Positions 5,254 through 8,101 of a stretch of DNA of 8,101 nt are shown here, piece after piece. Each line of letters opens with the position of its first letter. The stretch's first letter is position 1. The DNA lies in NCBI GenBank assembly GCA_002429115.1, contig DIYS01000162.1, positions 1 through 8,101 on the forward strand. Direction: 5' to 3'. The notes below the pieces were generated by a model. That model saw only the letters and a program-made list of their open reading frames with translations, was not told where the DNA came from and did no database searches. The position numbers and the translations under genes are program-made. The DNA comes from Saccharicrinis sp. UBA6048 (GTDB lineage Bacteria; Bacteroidota; Bacteroidia; Bacteroidales; Marinilabiliaceae).

Positions 5254-6705
5254 ATGCTTAATTCTAGGTTTATAGTTCTTGTACTTGGACTTTTGTTGGT
5301 GGTAGAAGGTGTCTTTATGCTTCTGTCATCGGGCATTGCTGCGTTATATGGTGAGTACGACTTACCTTATCATTTAATGTCAGCAGCCATCTGTATCGGT
5401 CTTGGTGGTACGGCAGGTTTTTTTGTTCGTAAAGCACCAAAAGATATCGGCAAGCGTGAAGGGTACCTGATTGTAGCACTTGTCTGGGTGGTATTTTCGT
5501 TTTTTGGTCTATTACCATTTTGGTTAAGTGGTGCCATCCCATCTTATACTGATGCATTTTTCGAAACCATTTCCGGCTTCACAACTACGGGAAGTAGTAT
5601 TTTGAATGATATTGAAGCCTTGCCTCACGGTTTGTTGTTCTGGCGCAGTTTGATCCAATGGCTGGGAGGTATGGGTATTATCGTCCTCTCATTAGCCATT
5701 TTACCTGTCCTTGGAGTGGGAGGTATGCAGATGTTTATTGCTGAAGTACCGGGGCCTGCTCCCGATAAACTGCACCCGCGTATTACTGAAACAGCTAAGC
5801 GCTTATACGGTATTTATGTGCTTTTTACGTTTATGGAAGCGGTGCTTCTGATAATCGGCGGTATGACGCCTTTCGACGCGATTTGTCACTCCTTTACCAC
5901 CATGGCGACGGGAGGCTATTCAACAAAACAGGCCAGTGTGGCTTATTTTTCATCACCATATATCCAGTATACCATCATTCTGTTCATGTTTATTGCGGGA
6001 GCTAATTTTACCTTATCATTTAGTGCCTTGCGTGGTAAGTTTCAGAAGGTGATAAAAGATGAAGAGTTTCAGGCATACACTGGAATCATCATTGGCGTAA
6101 GTGCTTTGGTGGCTATGGTACTCTATTTTACCGATAGTGTAGGTAATGTAGAACAGGCCTGGCGTGATGGATTGTTCCAGGTGGTGTCGATTATTACGAC
6201 AACAGGATATGCTACCGCAGATTACTTGTTGTGGGTGCCATTCCTGAGTATTGTTATCTTTTTACTCATGTTCACTGGTGGTTCAGCGGGGTCAACAGGT
6301 GGTGGAATTAAAATAGTACGCATTGTATTACTGATGAAAAACAGCTTCTTCGAGTTGAAACGATTAGTACATCCCAATGCAGTAATTCCTGTCCGCTACA
6401 ATACTCGAGCGGTTAATCAAGGCATTATTACCAATGTTCTGGCCTTTATTGTTATTTACATGATCACTGTCGGAATTTCAATGATCATAATGAGTATAAT
6501 GGGTTACGATCTGGATACCGCTCTTGGTGCTGTGGCCACCTCTATTGGTAATATTGGTCCTGGATTGGGCGAAGTGGGTCCGGCACTTAATTTCTACGAA
6601 ATACCGGCTTTTGGTAAGTGGTTCTTGTCGTTTTTAATGTTAATTGGTCGTTTGGAGCTGTTTACGGTTATTTTGTTGTTTTCACCATATTTCTGGAAAG
6701 AGTAG
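5254..6705 (+). CDS. trkH: TrkH/KtrB-family potassium uptake membrane subunit
   Basis: The 483-residue membrane protein, the same length as E. coli TrkH, forms the ion-conducting part of a Trk potassium uptake system in the inner membrane. All four pore loops with filter glycines are visible: SGFTTTGSS (107-115, Gly113), TTMATGGYS (Gly220), ITTTGYAT (Gly318) and TSIGNIGPG (Gly432). GGSAGSTGGGIK at 342-353 is the conserved intramembrane gate loop between the third-repeat helices. The first hydrophobic segment starts at once after MLNSRF. I chose the ATG at 5254; a TTG four codons upstream (5242) keeps the frame but is a poorer start. TrkH normally works with the nucleotide-binding cytoplasmic subunit TrkA, which is not in the window; both flanking genes are unrelated or read the other way. 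Its stop lies one base from that of the convergent HTH gene, with no terminator between. Confidence 0.95.
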   Translation: MLNSRFIVLVLGLLLVVEGVFMLLSSGIAALYGEYDLPYHLMSAAICIGLGGTAGFFVRKAPKDIGKREGYLIVALVWVVFSFFGLLPFWLSGAIPSYTDAFFETISGFTTTGSSILNDIEALPHGLLFWRSLIQWLGGMGIIVLSLAILPVLGVGGMQMFIAEVPGPAPDKLHPRITETAKRLYGIYVLFTFMEAVLLIIGGMTPFDAICHSFTTMATGGYSTKQASVAYFSSPYIQYTIILFMFIAGANFTLSFSALRGKFQKVIKDEEFQAYTGIIIGVSALVAMVLYFTDSVGNVEQAWRDGLFQVVSIITTTGYATADYLLWVPFLSIVIFLLMFTGGSAGSTGGGIKIVRIVLLMKNSFFELKRLVHPNAVIPVRYNTRAVNQGIITNVLAFIVIYMITVGISMIIMSIMGYDLDTALGAVATSIGNIGPGLGEVGPALNFYEIPAFGKWFLSFLMLIGRLELFTVILLFSPYFWKE

Positions 6706-6706
6706 C

Positions 6707-7054
6707 TTAGTCTTTGCCTTCATTAATCAGTTTCTCCACCTCTTCGAGTTTAGATAGGGGCAGGGAGTTAAGAGCCATTGTTAGGTCAAAGAGCTTTTCT
6801 GTTCGTCGTAATTCATTTAAGGGATGATCGGCAGGAATGGAGGAGTTTCTATCCGGTTTCCATTCCATAAAATCGTTTGGTGTACAACCAATGCAGGCAC
6901 ACAAGCGTTCAAGCAATTCAAGATTTAAGCGGTTGACCCGGTTATTTTTCACTTTGCTGGCAAAATTCTCCGAGAATCCGGCTCTTCTTAAGAAAGTAAA
7001 GGGTCTGTCAATGGCCTTAGCTTTAAAAACGCGGGTAAAATTATATCTCAGCAT
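6707..7054 (-). CDS. Small Cro/C1-type helix-turn-helix regulator
   Basis: The 115-residue protein has a Cro/C1-type (HTH_26-like) DNA-binding domain at about residues 3-66. FTFLRRAGFS (19-28) leads into the putative recognition helix SENFASKVKNN (28-38), then comes NLELLERLCACIGCTPNDFMEW (44-65), the characteristic end of this subfamily. The C-terminal 35 residues (RRTEKLFDLTMALNSLPLSKLEEVEKLINEG) look helical and may mediate dimerisation. There is no peptidase, kinase or sensor domain, so it is a simple repressor or activator. Upstream lies a 322-bp AT-rich region with regularly spaced palindromic repeats, which may be its own operator (inference). Downstream it runs into the 3' end of trkH on the opposite strand. 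Its target genes are not identifiable from sequence alone, and no toxin or phage gene is adjacent. Confidence 0.85.
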   Translation of the reverse strand: MLRYNFTRVFKAKAIDRPFTFLRRAGFSENFASKVKNNRVNRLNLELLERLCACIGCTPNDFMEWKPDRNSSIPADHPLNELRRTEKLFDLTMALNSLPLSKLEEVEKLINEGKD

Positions 7055-7115
7055 AATTATATCAGGTTTAATTATTGAAATTGGGTAATACGTATGGATA
7101 ATTGCTTTCCATGCA

Positions 7116-7124
7116 AGTTAAATT
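7116..7124 (+). repeat. Outlying AGTTAAATT copy of the phased repeat
   Basis: AGTTAAATT recurs here 83 bases left of the next copy, close to twice the 42-bp spacing of the other three. Only the core is kept; its flanks (CA before, ATTTAA after) differ. The place where an intermediate copy would be expected (about 7157) has no recognisable match. Confidence 0.4.
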
Positions 7125-7193
7125 ATTTAATACAAAAAGTAAATAGTGTAAACTAGTATTTGGTCGGTTTAATATACCGTGTAATTGTTTAAA

Positions 7194-7296
7194 ATAGTAG
7201 TTAAATTACTCTATACCATTTGGTATTTAATTAAATAAGTAGTTAAATTGCTTACAAACAAATAGTAATTACTCCCTTAAGTAGTTAAATTGCTTA
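7194..7296. repeat. Three operator-like repeats at exact 42-bp spacing
   Basis: TAAGTAGTTAAATTGCTTA occurs twice without change (7236-7254 and 7278-7296). A third copy at 7194-7212 keeps the core AGTAGTTAAATT and ends in ACT instead of GCT. The core AGTTAAATT starts at 7199, 7241 and 7283, so steps are exactly 42 bp, four turns of B-DNA. Each copy is an imperfect palindrome (TAAG at one end, CTTA at the other, TT/AA near the centre), as expected for a dimeric DNA-binding protein. The last copy lies 81 bp from the end of the yciO-like gene and the first about 140 bp upstream of the HTH start codon. Operator function is inference. Confidence 0.75.
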
Positions 7297-7376
7297 GTAT
7301 AGATTTAAAGTTGCGTGAAATGCAAAATAATTGAAGAATATTTAAACTATGCCTAAGGGAAGACTAATATATTGTA

Positions 7377-7991
7377 CTACACCTCAATCTCTCCCTTACC
7401 AAATCTCACAACTTCTAATTCATCACTTGTGCAGTCTACAATTGTTGAAGGTTCGTTATCGCCATAGCCTCCATCGATAACTACGTCTACCTGATCGGCA
7501 AATTTTTCGAAGATCAATTCCGGATCGGTGGTGTACTCCACAATGTCGTCTTCATCCCTTACGGAGGTGGAGAGGATAGGGTTGCCCAGCTCTTGCACCA
7601 GGGCGCGTATGATACTATTGTCCGGCACGCGTATCCCGATCGTTTTTTTATTGTTTTTAAAAAGCTTGGGCACATTGCTGTTGGCTGGTAGAATAAAGGT
7701 ATATGGCCCCGGTAAATGCCTTTTCATCACCTTAAACACATGATTGTTCAAAGGCTTTGTGAAGTCAGATATATGGCTTAAGTCGTAACAGATAAAAGAA
7801 AGATTGGCCTTTTTCAGGTTGATGCCTTTGATACGTGCCACCTTTTCAACGGCCTTTGCATTGTTGATGTCGCAGCCAATGCCGTAGATGGTATCGGTAG
7901 GGTAGATGACTATGCCACCGTTGCGCAATACATCGGCTACTTTGCGTATTTCTTTCTCGTTCGGATTTTCAGGGTATATCTTTACTAACAT
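7377..7991 (-). CDS. yciO: YciO-like protein, Sua5/YciO/YrdC family
   Basis: The 204-residue cytosolic protein has the YrdC-like fold that binds double-stranded RNA and nucleotides. Landmarks are GGIVIYPTDTIYGIGCD (25-41), NLSFICYDLS (63-72), LPGPYTFIL (93-101), KTIGIRVPD (116-124), PILSTSVR (138-145) and PSTIVDCT (181-188). The starting IYPENP, the length of about 205 and the SFICYDLS stretch match E. coli YciO rather than TsaC/YrdC or the longer two-domain Sua5. TsaC and Sua5 make threonylcarbamoyl-AMP for the t6A modification of tRNAs that read ANN codons. YciO's own role is less certain, and the characteristic Lys-Arg region of TsaC (here RIKGINLKKANLS, 53-65) is altered. The organism probably has a separate TsaC/Sua5 elsewhere. 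It is transcribed alone: a tRNA gene with its own terminator lies upstream and an AT-rich intergenic region downstream. Confidence 0.85.
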   Translation of the reverse strand: MLVKIYPENPNEKEIRKVADVLRNGGIVIYPTDTIYGIGCDINNAKAVEKVARIKGINLKKANLSFICYDLSHISDFTKPLNNHVFKVMKRHLPGPYTFILPANSNVPKLFKNNKKTIGIRVPDNSIIRALVQELGNPILSTSVRDEDDIVEYTTDPELIFEKFADQVDVVIDGGYGDNEPSTIVDCTSDELEVVRFGKGEIEV

Positions 7992-8044
7992 GGTAATAGC
8001 TTAGTTTGCTTAAAAATAACAAATAAAATGAAATTGACAGATAC

Positions 8045-8077
8045 AAAAAAAGGCTCTGCTATTTCTAACAGAACCTT
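8045..8077 (-). terminator. Rho-independent terminator after the edge tRNA
   Basis: On the minus strand AAGGTTCTG (8077-8069), a ten-base loop and CAGAGCCTT (8058-8050) pair along nine positions with one U-G wobble. The stem is followed at once by a run of seven T ending at 8045. It starts seven bases after the tRNA 3' end. The wobble forms only on the minus-strand RNA, supporting that orientation. Confidence 0.8.
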
Positions 8078-8083
8078 CTTTTG

Positions 8084-8101
8084 TGGGGAGAGCAGGATTC
8101 G
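8084..8101 (-). tRNA. 3' end of a tRNA gene, cut by the window edge
   Basis: Read on the minus strand, the end of the window gives CGAAT, then CCTGC, then TCTCCCC and A. These fit the last part of a T-loop (TTCGAAT), the 3' side of the T stem, the 3' side of a seven-base acceptor stem and the discriminator base. The next bases are CAAAAG, so CCA is not encoded and would be added after transcription. A terminator follows directly. The anticodon is outside the window, so the amino acid cannot be stated. The 5' acceptor strand should begin GGGGAGA. Confidence 0.75.

Larger units (their letters stand above)
7055..7376. other. AT-rich control region upstream of the HTH gene
   Basis: These 322 bases have no credible coding frame. 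They separate the HTH gene start from the end of the yciO-like gene, so they hold the HTH promoter and probably the 3' untranslated end of yciO. I could not find a convincing promoter or a terminator. The interval is dominated by short palindromes and the phased repeats listed separately, including ATACGTAT (7088-7095), a CGGT/ACCG palindrome (7165-7179), ATACCA-TT-TGGTAT (7213-7226) and AGTAATTACT (7264-7273). Confidence 0.6.

Noticed and set aside
5315..5557. Minus-strand open frame of 80 codons inside trkH
   Set aside because: It is antisense to a strongly supported membrane protein gene, and the translation shows no domain-like pattern.
6707..7054. Antitoxin of a toxin-antitoxin pair
   Set aside because: Many small Cro/C1-type HTH proteins are antitoxins, but no small toxin-like gene lies on either side on the same strand. 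The neighbours are trkH and a YciO-like gene.
7194..7296. CRISPR array
   Set aside because: Repeats of about 19 bp with 23-bp gaps are too short and too few. One copy is degenerate, and no cas gene is nearby.
7055..7376. Replication origin or plasmid iteron region
   Set aside because: No DnaA box (TTATCCACA or a close form) and no replication initiator gene is present. The repeats fit an operator better, though iterons cannot be fully excluded.
7297..7376. Intrinsic terminator for the yciO-like gene
   Set aside because: No hairpin followed by a T-run in the minus-strand direction could be found within 80 bases of the stop codon.

Overview
The window looks like chromosomal DNA of a Bacteroidota bacterium. 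It is AT-rich. Start codons have no Shine-Dalgarno sequence in front of them but short AT-rich leaders, and several genes have near-matches to the phylum's TTTG / TAnnTTTG promoter pattern. The proteins (a YitT-type membrane protein, a YghO-like GNAT protein, a short HTH regulator, a YciO-like protein) are of kinds common in that phylum. I cannot name the genus. No phage, plasmid, CRISPR or transposase gene is visible.

Layout, left to right. (1) 75-488, minus: a freestanding archaeal-type threonyl-tRNA synthetase editing domain. It is divergent from (2) 621-1898, plus: a three-domain rhodanese like E. coli YnjE, followed by a hairpin terminator. (3) 2101-3009, minus: a YitT-family membrane protein (DUF161/DUF2179). 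(4) 3104-4225, minus: a YghO-like GNAT protein, separated from yitT by a strong terminator although both genes read the same way. (5) 4526-4903, plus: a small STAS-like protein. (6) A 350-bp gene-poor stretch with a degenerate palindromic repeat and a puzzling minus-strand open frame. (7) 5254-6705, plus: a TrkH-type potassium transporter subunit, meeting tail to tail, with one base between stops, (8) 6707-7054, minus: a small Cro/C1-type HTH protein. (9) 7055-7376: a very AT-rich intergenic region holding an imperfectly palindromic sequence three times at exactly 42-bp spacing, plus a fourth half-like copy further left. (10) 7377-7991, minus: a YciO-like member of the Sua5/YciO/YrdC family. 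(11) At the right edge, the 3' end of a tRNA gene on the minus strand with its own terminator.

Most genes appear to be single transcription units, and no metabolic operon is evident. Two proteins (ThrRS-type editing domain, YciO-like) and the tRNA touch tRNA biology, but they are far apart and there is no sign that they are co-regulated. The most unusual signal is the helically phased repeat array upstream of the HTH gene. It looks like a multi-site operator and may be the HTH protein's own control region. I see no clear evidence for a wholly new multi-gene system here.
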